Source of the DNA: Acidobacteriaceae bacterium KBS 83 | GTDB taxonomy: Bacteria > Acidobacteriota > Terriglobia > Terriglobales > Acidobacteriaceae | Assembly: GCA_000381585.1 (NCBI GenBank) | Contig: KB906737.1 | Location: 1 to 64,000 of the forward strand | DNA: 64,000 bases | Reading direction: 5' to 3' | Shown here: one piece after another, positions 7,869-17,505 of the stretch | Layout of the letters: each line of letters begins with the position of its first letter | Position numbering within the stretch: position 1 is the stretch's first letter | Notes under the pieces: generated by a model | Told to the model about the DNA's origin: nothing | Seen by the model: the letters and a program-made list of their open reading frames with translations, nothing else | The model's database searches: none | Made by a program: the position numbers and the translations under genes

Positions 7869-9338
7869 TTATTCGAGGGCTCGAAGGATTTGTGCTTCGC
7901 TGGTTGCCGAAGCGTTCGCCGTTGTGGCGCATGCTAGCAGGCGTATACGGAAGCAGGAGCCGGCTCCCAGCCGGCTCTCCACCAGCAACTCCGCGTGATG
8001 CTGGTCGGCGATCCATTTCGCGAGCGATAGACCTAACCCGGAGCCATTCTTTACACGATCTGGTTCGCCCTCTCCGAATCCATTCGCTTGCCGTACGCCA
8101 TTTCCCCTGTAAAAGCGTTCGAACAGGCGCGACATGTGTTGGGGTGCTATTCCGATACCAGTGTCCCTGACCAAGAGCGTGACGAATCCCTGCTCGGCCA
8201 CCAGTCCTATCTCGACGGTGCCGGACTCGGTGTAACGGCAGGCATTCTCCATCAGGATCGCTATGCATCGGCGCAACGCAGTGATGTCGCCCATCACCCA
8301 CGCCGGTGCACCGTTACCAACGATGCTAAGCGTCAGCCCTTGTCGCTGCGCCAACGGCCTCCAGTGGTCCGCAGCTTCCATCACCAGCAGGTCCAGAGAC
8401 ACAGGCGCCAATGAGATCGTTTCGACATTGGCGTCCGCACGTGCCAAGGTCAGCAGACTCTCCAGAAGCGCCGTCATATGTACCGTGGCCGTCTGCACTT
8501 GCTCGAGCGCGGTCTTGTAGTACTCAGCGGAACGCGGGAAGCATAATGCGATCTCCACTCGCGTGCGGATGAGTGATAGTGGTGTGCGTAGCTCATGGGA
8601 GGCGTTCGCGGTGAACGCGCGCACGCTGCCGAATGCCGTATCGATGCGCGCCAGCATCTGATTCAGTGTTTCGGAGAGGTCCTGCAACTCATCGCGGGTT
8701 TCGGGTAGCGGCAGGCGTACGGAAAGATTGGTTTCGTTGATGCGGCGCGCCTCCGTGCTTATGGCAGCCACGGGTGCCAACGCTTTGCGGCTCAACAAGT
8801 GACCTGCGAGCGCAGCCAACATCAGAAGGACCGGCGTCAGCAGTAGCAGGCTCTGCGCAAAGGAATGCAGCAACACTTCTGCCCTGCGAAAAGAGAGTCC
8901 TGTGACGACCCTGTACGTAATCTTACCGACCTGGATCGTACAGGCAAACGACTGTAGCAACGGCGCCGGTCTCTGGAAGTCCGGCATCACACCCGGTGAG
9001 TGCACCGGTAGAGGAGGAATCGGTGTGGCGATCGAGCGGCGTTGCGAGAAGTAGAGCCATTCGCCGTTTTGGTCGATGATGAGCAGATACTTGCCTTCAT
9101 CTCGTCCGGCATACTCACGCTTCAGGGCCATTCGTATTTGCTCTAGTGTCGCGTCCTGCGGTTGGCGGCGAAGAAAACCCGCCAGGTCCTCGGTACGCTC
9201 CTCCAATTCACTCTGGGCGGTTGAGACGAGACTCTTCTTCAACAGCAGCCATGAAGAGAACACCAGCAACAGCGCTGCCACCGAAAAAAACAGGAAATAG
9301 CGCAGCGTAAGCTGTACGCGTATCGGCCAGTGACTCAT
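7869..9338 (-). CDS. two-component sensor histidine kinase
   Basis: The kinase has 489 residues. Two membrane segments (about 13-33 and 160-182) flank a periplasmic sensor region. A HAMP-like linker follows (RRINETNLSVRLP), then a HisKA box NASHELRTP with phospho-accepting His248. The HATPase domain shows the N box (MENACRYT), G1 (DTGIGI), the F box (LFERFYRG) and G2 (GSGLGLSLAKWIA). All the key residues are present. It is translated after the response regulator with a 4-base ATGA overlap, so the pair is co-expressed. The signal is unknown. The pair faces away from a TonB receptor/phosphoesterase operon, which may be its target. Confidence 0.92.
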   Translation of the reverse strand: MSHWPIRVQLTLRYFLFFSVAALLLVFSSWLLLKKSLVSTAQSELEERTEDLAGFLRRQPQDATLEQIRMALKREYAGRDEGKYLLIIDQNGEWLYFSQRRSIATPIPPLPVHSPGVMPDFQRPAPLLQSFACTIQVGKITYRVVTGLSFRRAEVLLHSFAQSLLLLTPVLLMLAALAGHLLSRKALAPVAAISTEARRINETNLSVRLPLPETRDELQDLSETLNQMLARIDTAFGSVRAFTANASHELRTPLSLIRTRVEIALCFPRSAEYYKTALEQVQTATVHMTALLESLLTLARADANVETISLAPVSLDLLVMEAADHWRPLAQRQGLTLSIVGNGAPAWVMGDITALRRCIAILMENACRYTESGTVEIGLVAEQGFVTLLVRDTGIGIAPQHMSRLFERFYRGNGVRQANGFGEGEPDRVKNGSGLGLSLAKWIADQHHAELLVESRLGAGSCFRIRLLACATTANASATSEAQILRALE

Positions 9339-10036
9339 GATCTCCCCACGCCGGAGATCGCAAGGTCACAGCGGAGCCGGTAGCCGACGCCGCGCACCGT
9401 CTGGATGAGCCGGGTTGGAAAGGGCAGATCGACCTTGTTGCGGAGGGCGTTCACGAGCGTATCCACGTTTCTGCTGCTCGCGGCGTGCCCGCGTCCCCAG
9501 ACGCTCTCGATCAACGCAGCACGCGGTACGATTCGTCCAGCCGCACGCACGAGGCATTCCAGGAGACGAAATTCCGCGGGCGTGAGTGCAATCGGTCTTC
9601 CGTCACGGTAGGCGGTCTGTTTGAAGGGGTCCAGCTCAAGGTTTGGAACGCCGCCACGCATGAGTGTGCGCGGACGCGTCGTTGCCTGCATGCGGGCTAG
9701 GAGCTCCATGAAGGAGAAGGGCTTCGTCAGATAATCGTCCGCACCGCACTCCAGGCCTCGGATAATCTGGTCCTCGGCATCGCATGCCGTCAGCATCAGA
9801 ATGTATGGCTGCTGCCGTGAAGTGGATGGTTGTGAGCGCAGCGCAGTCGCAATGCTGTAGCCATTCACCTGCGGCAATAGGACGTCTAACAAAATCAAAT
9901 CGAACTCGTGTTTCGTTGCAAGGAAGATGCCATCCTGACCATCGGAGGCCACGGCCACGGCATGGCCGTGCTCGCGCAGCCCATCGCGCAGCATCGTCCG
10001 CATCTCAGGCTCGTCTTCCACAACCAGCACTCGCAT
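9335..10036 (-). CDS. OmpR/PhoB-family response regulator
   Basis: The protein of 233 residues has a receiver domain (VLVVEDEPEMR acidic pair, phospho-acceptor Asp51 in LILLDVLLP, Lys in YLTKPFSF). A winged-helix DNA-binding domain follows (LTPAEFRLLECL, VDTLVNALRNKVD, IQTVRGVGYRL). The start at 10036 is chosen because GAGGG lies five bases upstream. A frame extension to 10087 lacks this and adds residues outside the domain. It overlaps the kinase gene by four bases. Divergence from the TonB receptor gene, with about 150 bases between the starts, makes regulation of that operon plausible but unproven. Confidence 0.92.
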   Translation of the reverse strand: MRVLVVEDEPEMRTMLRDGLREHGHAVAVASDGQDGIFLATKHEFDLILLDVLLPQVNGYSIATALRSQPSTSRQQPYILMLTACDAEDQIIRGLECGADDYLTKPFSFMELLARMQATTRPRTLMRGGVPNLELDPFKQTAYRDGRPIALTPAEFRLLECLVRAAGRIVPRAALIESVWGRGHAASSRNVDTLVNALRNKVDLPFPTRLIQTVRGVGYRLRCDLAISGVGRS

Positions 10037-10186
10037 CTCGCCCTCAGTGTTGCAAGAGGCACGACTGTGCGGTTCCCAGCCGAGCAACCTCAGGAATATT
10101 TCACAGAACGATGAACGCCGCTTTAACGAAGCTGCTTATCGTCGGAATTGCGCCGCGACCCCAATACTGTGCGCGGTAGGTAACTT

Positions 10187-13057
10187 ATGACGATTCAGCG
10201 TATTGCAGTGCCGTTAGCCGCCATCTTGTTCAGTCTTCCTGCACTTGCCCAGTCGGAAAGAGGCGTCATCTCGGGCACGGTCACCGATGTTTCCGGTGCG
10301 GTTCTTCCCGGTGCCCGCATCGAGCTCGTCCCCGAGGCGTCGCCGGCGGTGAGCAATGCTCAGGGGCAGTTCTTCGTTCCGAATCTGGCTCCGGGCACCT
10401 ACGCCGTCACGGTCTACTATGTCGGGTTCAAGCCCTACTCCACCACGGTAACGATTGCGGCAGGGCAGACAACCATGGTGGCGGCGGTGATGCCGGTGGC
10501 CGCGGTCAACCAGCAACAGGTGATCGTCTACGCAGGCCGCTCGCATGGTGAGGCGGAAGCCATCAACGAGGTTCGCACCTCGCCGAACATCCTCAACGTG
10601 CTGCCTGCGGACGTGATCACCAGCCTGCCCAATGCAAACATCGCGGACGCGGTTGGCCGGCTTCCGGGTGTCACGCTAGAACGTGACGAAGGGGAAGGCA
10701 AATATGTACAGATCCGAGGCACAGAACCTCGCTTGAGCAACACTACAATCGACGGCATTAATGTCCCTTCTCCGGAGAGTGGTGTGCGGCAGGTGAAGCT
10801 GGACACCATCCCTTCCGACCTCGTCGAGTCCGTGCAGATCAACAAGACGCTCTCCGCGAATCAGGATGGCGATGCCATCGGCGGTTCGGTCAATCTCGTC
10901 ACGAAGACGGCTGGAGAAGCCGCGGCCATATCCGCCTACGGCACCGGCGGGTTCACGCCCATCTTTGATACGCCGCCGGTCAGCGAGTTCGGTATCACCG
11001 CGGGGAAGCGATTCAGCACCCAGAAGAAGATAGGCGTACTCGGCGGCTTCACGTATGACTACAACGGCCGTGGCATCGACGACATTGAGCCCTCACCGAC
11101 ATCGGACAGCTTAGCACCCTCTTACGACAGCATCGATATGCGCGAATATCGTTACGATCGCTCGCGTTACGGGATCATTGGCACGGTGGACTACAAAGTG
11201 AATGAGGGGTCGGACGTCGCTGCGCGCTTCCTCTACTCCGACTTCAAGGATTATGGCGACCGTTGGGTATACACACTCAACAATGGCGATGTACCCAGCT
11301 TCAACGTATCACGGCGCCTTCCTGACTATGCGATCGGCGACCTGGCAATCAGCGGAAAACAGCTCTTCACCAGTTCCTGGCTCACCTATGAAGTCTCCGT
11401 TGCGCGTGCGAGACAGGCGGCGGCTGCGGGCAATCCTGGGGCCAGCTTCGACTATTCTGGAAATCCTGATGTCGTCAGCAGCATATGCACCTACGACCCT
11501 GCGGCGACCATCAGCAAGTATCGTCCGCAATTCGACCCGGCCTGTACTGCAGCCGGCAGCCCGGTTTTTGATCCCACGCAGTACACTTTGAGCGAGTTGG
11601 ATGCGACACAGGGACAGACTACCCAACTAAACCTGCAGGCGAATACCTCTTACGCGCGGAACTATCATGCAGGTTCGCACTTCGGCACATTTGAGCTCGG
11701 TTTTAAGATCAGGAACGAGCACAAGGGTCAGTTCGCCTTCTCACCAGCTTATATTCCAAACGATAACTTCGCTCCCAAAGCACAGTTGATGAGCAACTTT
11801 CTCAACGATGTGCATAACAATCGCTATTATGGCGGCAGTTATCAACTTGGGCCATTTGCCGACTACAACCGGCTGATTGCATTCCAGAACGCAAACCCGG
11901 ATGATTTCTCGACGGATGAAGCAACGACGCATCTGAACTCCGACGCAAGCAACTTCAATCTTGATGAGCGAATCACGGCAGGTTACCTGATGAATACCAT
12001 CGAGTTCGGCAAGTTCCGCCTACAGACGGGTCTCCGCTTCGAGGGTACAAATTTAAGCACGACAGGCTACCAAGTAAATCTCACGCCGCTTAATCCCGAC
12101 GGCTCAGGCGGCGACTACCTCTCCACCACGCCGATCTATGCCACCAGCTCCTATCTCGATGTGCTTCCCAGCGTGCAGCTTCACTATGCCATCACTCCCG
12201 AGACGGCGATTCGCGCGGTCTTCGGACGCGGTATCTCGCGTCCCAACCCTCAGGACCTGATCCCCTCCGTGACCCTGGACCAATCAACCAATCCCTACAC
12301 TTACTCTCTGGGGAATCCGAATCTAAAGGCCGAGCACGGCAATGATTACGATCTGCTCTTTGAGAAGTTCTTCAGCCCGCTGGGACTGCTACAAGCTGGC
12401 TTCTTTTACAAGGATCTCGGCGACCCGATCATTTCTATACGGAGCAAGCCCACCACGGGCCAGTTCGCTGGCTTCTTAGTTCAGCAGCCAGCCAATGCCG
12501 GCAGCGCTTACGTCACGGGCGTCGAGATCGCGTATCAGCAGCGCCTGTCCTATCTGCCGGGGCGGTTTGGGGGGCTCGGTTTTTCTGGCAACTACAGCTA
12601 CACCGCCTCGCAGGCCAGCGACGTTGACCCGCTGCGCACCGACAAACCGGCGCTGCTGCGGCAGGCGCCCAATACGTGGAACCTGAGCCCCACTTACGAT
12701 CAGGGACCGCTCTCGGTTCGCCTTGGTATCGCCTACAACGGTCCGAATATCTACCAATACCAATACGAGAATCTGCAGTATCAGGACGGTACGACTCAGA
12801 CCGCGCCTATCGATCCTCCGCCAACCGGCGGCCTCAAGGGACCTGCCGGCGACAACTATTTATATGCGCATGCGCAGGTGGACGCGCAGATTATGTGCCG
12901 TCTGCCCGCCGGATTTACCGCACTCGTCTCCGGCTTGAACCTGAGCAACGAAGTCTTCGGCTTCTACAACGGTTCTACTCAATACGTGGTTCAACGCGAG
13001 TACTACAAACCAACTTACTCCGCCGGGATACGCTGGACCTCCAATCGCGAACGCTAA
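10187..13057 (+). CDS. TonB-dependent outer membrane receptor with carboxypeptidase-regulatory domain
   Basis: This outer-membrane transporter has 956 residues. A signal peptide (residues 1-21, ending LPALAQ) leads into a carboxypeptidase-regulatory-like Ig fold (GVISGTVTDVSGAVLPGA to about 105). A plug domain follows (NIADAVGRLPGVTLERD, KYVQIRG, DGDAIGGSVNLVTK), then a 22-strand-type barrel with the usual GNPNLKAEHGNDYDL segment. The C-terminus, YSAGIRW, is typical of barrels. The plug resembles the Xanthomonas/Caulobacter type of receptor, which takes up sugars or other large ligands. The ligand cannot be read from the sequence. The two genes behind it, a propeller and a metallophosphoesterase, suggest a phosphorylated substrate. 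Confidence 0.92.
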   Translation: MTIQRIAVPLAAILFSLPALAQSERGVISGTVTDVSGAVLPGARIELVPEASPAVSNAQGQFFVPNLAPGTYAVTVYYVGFKPYSTTVTIAAGQTTMVAAVMPVAAVNQQQVIVYAGRSHGEAEAINEVRTSPNILNVLPADVITSLPNANIADAVGRLPGVTLERDEGEGKYVQIRGTEPRLSNTTIDGINVPSPESGVRQVKLDTIPSDLVESVQINKTLSANQDGDAIGGSVNLVTKTAGEAAAISAYGTGGFTPIFDTPPVSEFGITAGKRFSTQKKIGVLGGFTYDYNGRGIDDIEPSPTSDSLAPSYDSIDMREYRYDRSRYGIIGTVDYKVNEGSDVAARFLYSDFKDYGDRWVYTLNNGDVPSFNVSRRLPDYAIGDLAISGKQLFTSSWLTYEVSVARARQAAAAGNPGASFDYSGNPDVVSSICTYDPAATISKYRPQFDPACTAAGSPVFDPTQYTLSELDATQGQTTQLNLQANTSYARNYHAGSHFGTFELGFKIRNEHKGQFAFSPAYIPNDNFAPKAQLMSNFLNDVHNNRYYGGSYQLGPFADYNRLIAFQNANPDDFSTDEATTHLNSDASNFNLDERITAGYLMNTIEFGKFRLQTGLRFEGTNLSTTGYQVNLTPLNPDGSGGDYLSTTPIYATSSYLDVLPSVQLHYAITPETAIRAVFGRGISRPNPQDLIPSVTLDQSTNPYTYSLGNPNLKAEHGNDYDLLFEKFFSPLGLLQAGFFYKDLGDPIISIRSKPTTGQFAGFLVQQPANAGSAYVTGVEIAYQQRLSYLPGRFGGLGFSGNYSYTASQASDVDPLRTDKPALLRQAPNTWNLSPTYDQGPLSVRLGIAYNGPNIYQYQYENLQYQDGTTQTAPIDPPPTGGLKGPAGDNYLYAHAQVDAQIMCRLPAGFTALVSGLNLSNEVFGFYNGSTQYVVQREYYKPTYSAGIRWTSNRER

Positions 13058-13173
13058 GCCGCCAAGTCGTAACAGTTTGCGCTGCAGCCGAGCCTGCGTA
13101 GCGCTCTCTGTCCCTGTTCTATCCGCAACGCAAAGTGGTTGTGCTGTGCTTCTAATGAACTGGAGATTCACCG

Positions 13174-14172
13174 ATGCATCGTCGATTCGCTGCGCTCGTC
13201 CTAGTTGTTACTACCTGCGCCGCCGTGGCGCAACATTCCCAGCCACTCACAGTTCTGAAGACCATTCCGCTGCCGGGCGTAACCGGCAAGTTCGACCACT
13301 TTGCTTACGATGGAGCGAGCAATCGGCTTTTCGCAGCCGCAGCCGGCAATCACACTATTGAAGTAATCGACGTGCCTGCCGGCAAGGTGCTGCAGGAGAT
13401 CAGTGGCCTGGGTAAACCGCATGGCGTAGCGTGGATTGCTGACCGCGGCCGTCTTTTTGTCGCGGATGGCGCGCTCGCCGCGCTTAAGGTCTATGAGGGC
13501 ACGCCATTCAAGCTTATCGCAAACTTGCCGCTATCGGATGATGCAGACGATATGGTCTACGATGAGGCCACGAAGCTTCTGTACGTAGGCCATGGCGGGA
13601 GCACCGCCGCTGCACCTGGGCGTGTCGCGGTTGTGGATGTGATCAAGCTGGTGATCATCGACAACCTGCCCATGGAAACGCATCCAGAAGCGTTGGAGAT
13701 CGACCCTGTCAGCCATCGCATTTTTGTCAATGTCGCGGATGCTGCCAAAGTTGCCGTCATCGACGGCGCAACACACAAGGTCACTGCACGCTGGCCGCTC
13801 ACTCGGGCCAAGGACAACGTGCCGCTCGCCTTCGTGCCGGAGTCGCAGGCGCTGCTGCTCGGCTGTCGTACGCCGCCCACCGCTCTCCTAGTAAATGCTA
13901 GCGACGTTAAAGAGATCGGCTCTGTACCATCCAGCGCGGGCGCGGACGATCTCTTTTATGATGCAGCCTCGCACCGCGCCTATCTCATTGCCGGCAGCGG
14001 CACGGTCGATGTGCTGGAAGTTCGCGCCGATAAGCTAAGGAGCATTGGGGAAGTAGAGACAGCATCCGGCGCAAAAACGGGTCTGCTGGTGCCTGGTTTG
14101 CATCAGCTCTTCGTCGGTATGCCCTCTGTAGGATCGCGGCCGTCACAGGTGCGAGTCTTCACCACCCCATAA
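13174..14172 (+). CDS. secreted YncE-like seven-blade beta-propeller
   Basis: The protein of 332 residues has a short signal peptide (ALVLVVTTCAAVAQ). YncE-type blade motifs repeat through it, such as IEVIDVPAGKVL, LFVADGALAALKVYEG, LLYVGHGG, RVAVVDVIK and KVAVIDGATHK. YncE-like propellers are periplasmic and act as binding or scaffold proteins. No catalytic site is seen. The ATG has GGAG eight bases upstream. It lies 116 bases behind the TonB receptor and is followed within about 60 bases by a phosphoesterase, so the three probably form one operon. Confidence 0.8.
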   Translation: MHRRFAALVLVVTTCAAVAQHSQPLTVLKTIPLPGVTGKFDHFAYDGASNRLFAAAAGNHTIEVIDVPAGKVLQEISGLGKPHGVAWIADRGRLFVADGALAALKVYEGTPFKLIANLPLSDDADDMVYDEATKLLYVGHGGSTAAAPGRVAVVDVIKLVIIDNLPMETHPEALEIDPVSHRIFVNVADAAKVAVIDGATHKVTARWPLTRAKDNVPLAFVPESQALLLGCRTPPTALLVNASDVKEIGSVPSSAGADDLFYDAASHRAYLIAGSGTVDVLEVRADKLRSIGEVETASGAKTGLLVPGLHQLFVGMPSVGSRPSQVRVFTTP

Positions 14173-14231
14173 TGGTTGCGACATACGATGCAGCGCAGGC
14201 TGCCACGAAGATTAGAAGGAGACTAGCTCGC

Positions 14232-15254
14232 ATGAAGAAACACACGGTCCTTATCGCGATCTTCGTCGTCACGATGGTGTTCGCCGCAGTTGGTATGGCC
14301 CAGAATTCTGCATCAGCCACTGCAGCGACGGAAGACGCCTCGGTTAGCCGCTTACTCAGCAACTCCGGGGCCACGTTCACTGTTCCCACTGCTGCGCTGC
14401 CGAAGCACTGGTCGATCGTTGCCTACGGGGATACGCGCTTCACAGATCCTGCGAATGAGATCGTCACTAATCCCTTTGCGCGACGGGCGCTCGTCGCGCG
14501 GATTGCCGAGCTGCACCCGGATGCGGTGATCCTCTCCGGTGATCTTCCCTATGACGGATCGAATCCTGATGACTATCGGGTCTTCGATCGCGAGACAGCC
14601 GCCTGGCGGAGCCAGCATCTGCGCATCTACCCCGCACTCGGCAATCACGAATTGCACAAAGAGGAGGCGCGCGAACCGAGGAACTGGTGGACGGCCTTTC
14701 CGGAGCTCAAAGGACGCCGTTGGTACTCCGTGGCATTCGGCCAGCAGTACATCATTGCGCTTGACTCCGATCTTCCCTTGACCGAAGGCAGCCGCCAGCA
14801 GCTCTGGCTTGCGGATCAACTCCATCATCTGCCCGCAAAGACGCGATACGTCTTTTTCTCGCTGCATCATCCGCCAGTGGCCGATTCGATCGAAGGGAGC
14901 CCCTCGCACGACGTGCGACCAAACGAAAAAGCACTCGCTGCCTTTCTAGCGAAAGAGGCGCCCGCGTCTCGTGCCCAGTTCATCGTTGTCGCCGGCCACA
15001 TCCACAACTATCAGCGCTTCTCTCAGGACGGCATCACCTATCTCGTCTCTGGTGGTGGCGGGGCTAAACCCTACCCCGTTGTTCGGACCCCTGCCGATCT
15101 GTACAAGGACCCTTCATTTCCGAACTACCATTACCTCCTCTTCCACTTCGACGGAAAGCAGATCACCGCAGTGATGTATCGGCTCGCCGACCCGAAAGCG
15201 GACAAGCTAATCTGGGAAACGAAAGATACCTTCACTATCCCAATGAAGCCCTAG
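14232..15254 (+). CDS. secreted calcineurin-like metallophosphoesterase
   Basis: The product of 340 residues has a signal peptide (VLIAIFVVTMVFAAVGMAQ) and all five metal-binding motifs of the calcineurin-like superfamily: YGDTR, SGDLPYDG, GNHE, LHHPP and GHIHNYQR. It should hydrolyse a phosphomonoester or diester in the periplasm or outside the cell. Substrate specificity is not visible. The start at 14232 is chosen because AAGGAG lies about ten bases upstream and the signal peptide begins there. An earlier in-frame ATG (14172) overlaps the preceding stop but adds a charged tail before the signal. Its operon with a TonB receptor suggests nutrient scavenging. Confidence 0.88.
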   Translation: MKKHTVLIAIFVVTMVFAAVGMAQNSASATAATEDASVSRLLSNSGATFTVPTAALPKHWSIVAYGDTRFTDPANEIVTNPFARRALVARIAELHPDAVILSGDLPYDGSNPDDYRVFDRETAAWRSQHLRIYPALGNHELHKEEAREPRNWWTAFPELKGRRWYSVAFGQQYIIALDSDLPLTEGSRQQLWLADQLHHLPAKTRYVFFSLHHPPVADSIEGSPSHDVRPNEKALAAFLAKEAPASRAQFIVVAGHIHNYQRFSQDGITYLVSGGGGAKPYPVVRTPADLYKDPSFPNYHYLLFHFDGKQITAVMYRLADPKADKLIWETKDTFTIPMKP

Positions 15255-15510
15255 CGCCGCGGCGTCACTCGGTGCAATAGTTGCCGGCCGATTCTAGTCT
15301 TACTTCTTCGCCTCGGGTTCCTGATTGGCGATTCAGGCAAATAAAACCCAATGCACTCACTCACTACTGATACGCGAGCCTAGTGGGCCGACAGTCGGCA
15401 TCTCGGAAAAACGACGGCTAACCGTTGCTCCCGAATGACGGGCAACACGGAAGTTACGCGGGGCGAGCAAGCCGGCTAGAGTCGATTTATGAGATAGGTT
15501 CTACGGCGCG

Positions 15511-15648
15511 CCCACTCATAGACGCTTTCGCCCCTGTCAAGCCCCACAAGTTGCGGTGGCTTTTCCACCTTCGGCCCGCGGTCTATCTTCCCCAGCATGG
15601 GGTCGTATCCGAGACGCGAGAAGGCCGAGAGGATAGCGCGGGAGCGTG
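15511..15648 (+). repeat. dispersed repeat, copy A
   Basis: About 138 bases here match 18335-18470 in the same orientation. Shared runs include CCCACTCATAGAC, TTTCGCCCCTGTCAAG, TGCGGTGGCTTTTCCACCTT and GGTCGTATCCGAGACGCGA. Upstream weaker similarity reaches to about 15440. Within it an ATG at 15597 begins a short frame reading MGSYPRREKAER, which copy B keeps as MRSYPRREKAEQ. The stretch 15255-15797 holds no other gene that I can support. The repeat may be a small non-autonomous element or an eroded gene fragment. Confidence 0.65.
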
Positions 15649-15797
15649 CGGACACGGTGTCCGCGCTCACCAGAGGTGGCCGCGCCAACGGAGTTGAGCA
15701 TGTCGTTACCCGCCTGCATTCGACACGAAAGTTCCAGCGTTATGCGTGGCGGAGGCTGGTGACCGACTTGGAATGCGACACTCGCAACTCTTCACCG

Positions 15798-16979
15798 CTA
15801 CTCTGCGCTGTCGCATTCGCCATTGTCTCTGTCTTCGTCTTTGTCATGGGGACAGACCGGACTCAGGAGGAACGAGTGACCTTCTCCATTGATAATGCCC
15901 GAGCCGGTTATCTCCCCCCGATCATTGATCCCGTTAGCGAACCCAAGAAACCATCCTGAATTTGGCGGGATCAGGCTGTTCAGGTCCCGCATTTTTCCAT
16001 GGCTATATAGGAAGGCGTGGTAATCATTGATATTCCCCACACTCACGTAGCCGACAATCTGGCCATGCTTGTTGATAGCTTGCGCAAAGCTTTGGAAGCA
16101 GCGAGGGCCCCGGAAGCGTTCCCAGATCGTGCATAGTGCCGTTATCGTAAAGAAAGGCGTGGAAATTACCGAGATTCGTGTCAGCGGAGCCCGTTACCTG
16201 ACCCGACTGATTTATGCCAGATGCGTAGCTATAAAATCCTCCCGCCAGTGTGCCCAGATCGTCCATGACGCCGTTCTTGTAAAGAAAAGCGTGATAAGGA
16301 CAGGTAAGGTGCGACGTGCAGTCTCCGAGAAGATCTGCAATACCAACCACCTCGACGCCTTCTCCTCGCACTCGGTTGATGCCGTTGCCGCCGCTGAAGG
16401 TTCCCCCGGGCAATATGCCCAGGTCGTGCATCATGCCGTTGCTGTATAGAAACGCGCGCAAGCTGCCATTCGCGGTGTCAGCATTCCCCGTCACCTCGCC
16501 GGATCGACTGATCGCATTTGCAGTGCTGGTGCTTCCTCCTGGCAACGTACCCAAATCTTGCATCACACCCCTACTGTACAAAAAGGCATGGAAGTTGCCG
16601 CCGTTTGCGTCTGAATAACCGACTACCTCAGCGCGTTACCCTTTCGCGCTCCCCCTCCCCTTCCCATCGTGTTATCAGTCTTCCGCTGTTGATACCATTT
16701 CCCACGCTGGAACTCCCTCCCGGCAGCGTTCCCAGATCAAGCATATTGCCCTCGCTGTACAGAAAAGCATGAGTGCATGCAGGCGAGCATGATCCGGCGA
16801 CGGTCGCAGAACCCGTCACCTGACCGAAACGATTGATCCCGTTTCCAATACTCGAAGGAACGTGTCTCCCGGCAACGTACCCACGTCTGTGACGCTATAC
16901 CGCTGAGCGGTTATCCCCTGGACAGTTAGCAGAACGAAACAGAGACTCAGGATGAGAAATGATGATGAATTGCGCATAG
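15798..16979 (-). pseudogene. HAF-repeat extracellular protein, frameshifted
   Basis: The gene starts well at ATG 16979 (AGGGG six bases upstream) with a signal peptide (FLILSLCFVLLTVQG). It continues into HAF-family repeats of the form HAFLYSNGMMHDLGTLPGG...GINxxGxVTG. About six repeats can be followed, but in changing frames. One shift is near 16860, after DVGTLPGDT. A disrupted stretch near 16650-16690 breaks the next repeat, and another shift lies near 16100. The last repeat (HAFLYSHGKMRDLNSLIP) ends at 15798. The repeats themselves are well kept, which suggests recent inactivation. The function of HAF proteins is not known. Confidence 0.8.
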
Positions 16980-17505
16980 TGACCCCTTTGGACATCGATA
17001 CGATCGGCAGTTTGGGGCAAACGCCCAGCCCACAGCTCGTGGGGATCTATCCTTAATCTGTATGTCGCAGGCAAACTGCTATTTGTTGAACGGGATTCGG
17101 TACGACAATGTACGCTTGCAACGCCAAGGTCTGTGCGCTGTCGCACTTATGCGTCCGCCTGTGGCGCTATCGGCTCCCCCAAGGTAGTTGTCGCATGTTT
17201 TCGACTGAGCTGTTTTCTCATCGAAGAAACAAGGATGGAACCATCGTTTCCATCTGCGCCCGCTGCTATTTGACGGTAGGCACCGCGTGGAACGAATCAG
17301 AACTCCCCAAAATCGAACATGGCCATACCTGCAATCCGGACTGGCTGTTTCGCTGGCAACTACTAAGCCGCTAGCAGGTACAGACGTCCTCCGGTCGCAC
17401 ACAGGGCAACGTGGCGCGGGTCTACGCTGGGCTGGCTGCGGCATCTGTCGCGTCTTCAAGCAAATAAACGGCACAGTATGTACACTCCATTGGGAGCCGG
17501 ACAAG
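16980..17505. other. intergenic region upstream of a Crp/Fnr gene
   Basis: I see no convincing gene in these 526 bases. Frames that are open here on either strand show no family resemblance. The stretch contains the exact 28-base repeat copy at 17391-17418 and should hold the promoters of the HAF-repeat pseudogene (leftward) and the Crp/Fnr gene (rightward). Confidence 0.4.
17391..17418 (+). repeat. 28-base exact repeat shared with copy B
   Basis: Twenty-eight bases beginning CCGGTCGCACACAGGGCAAC are identical to 18282-18309. In copy B this segment lies directly before the longer dispersed repeat. Here it stands alone, about 90 bases before the Crp/Fnr start. The two exact copies flank that gene at nearly equal distance from its ends. 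Confidence 0.7.
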
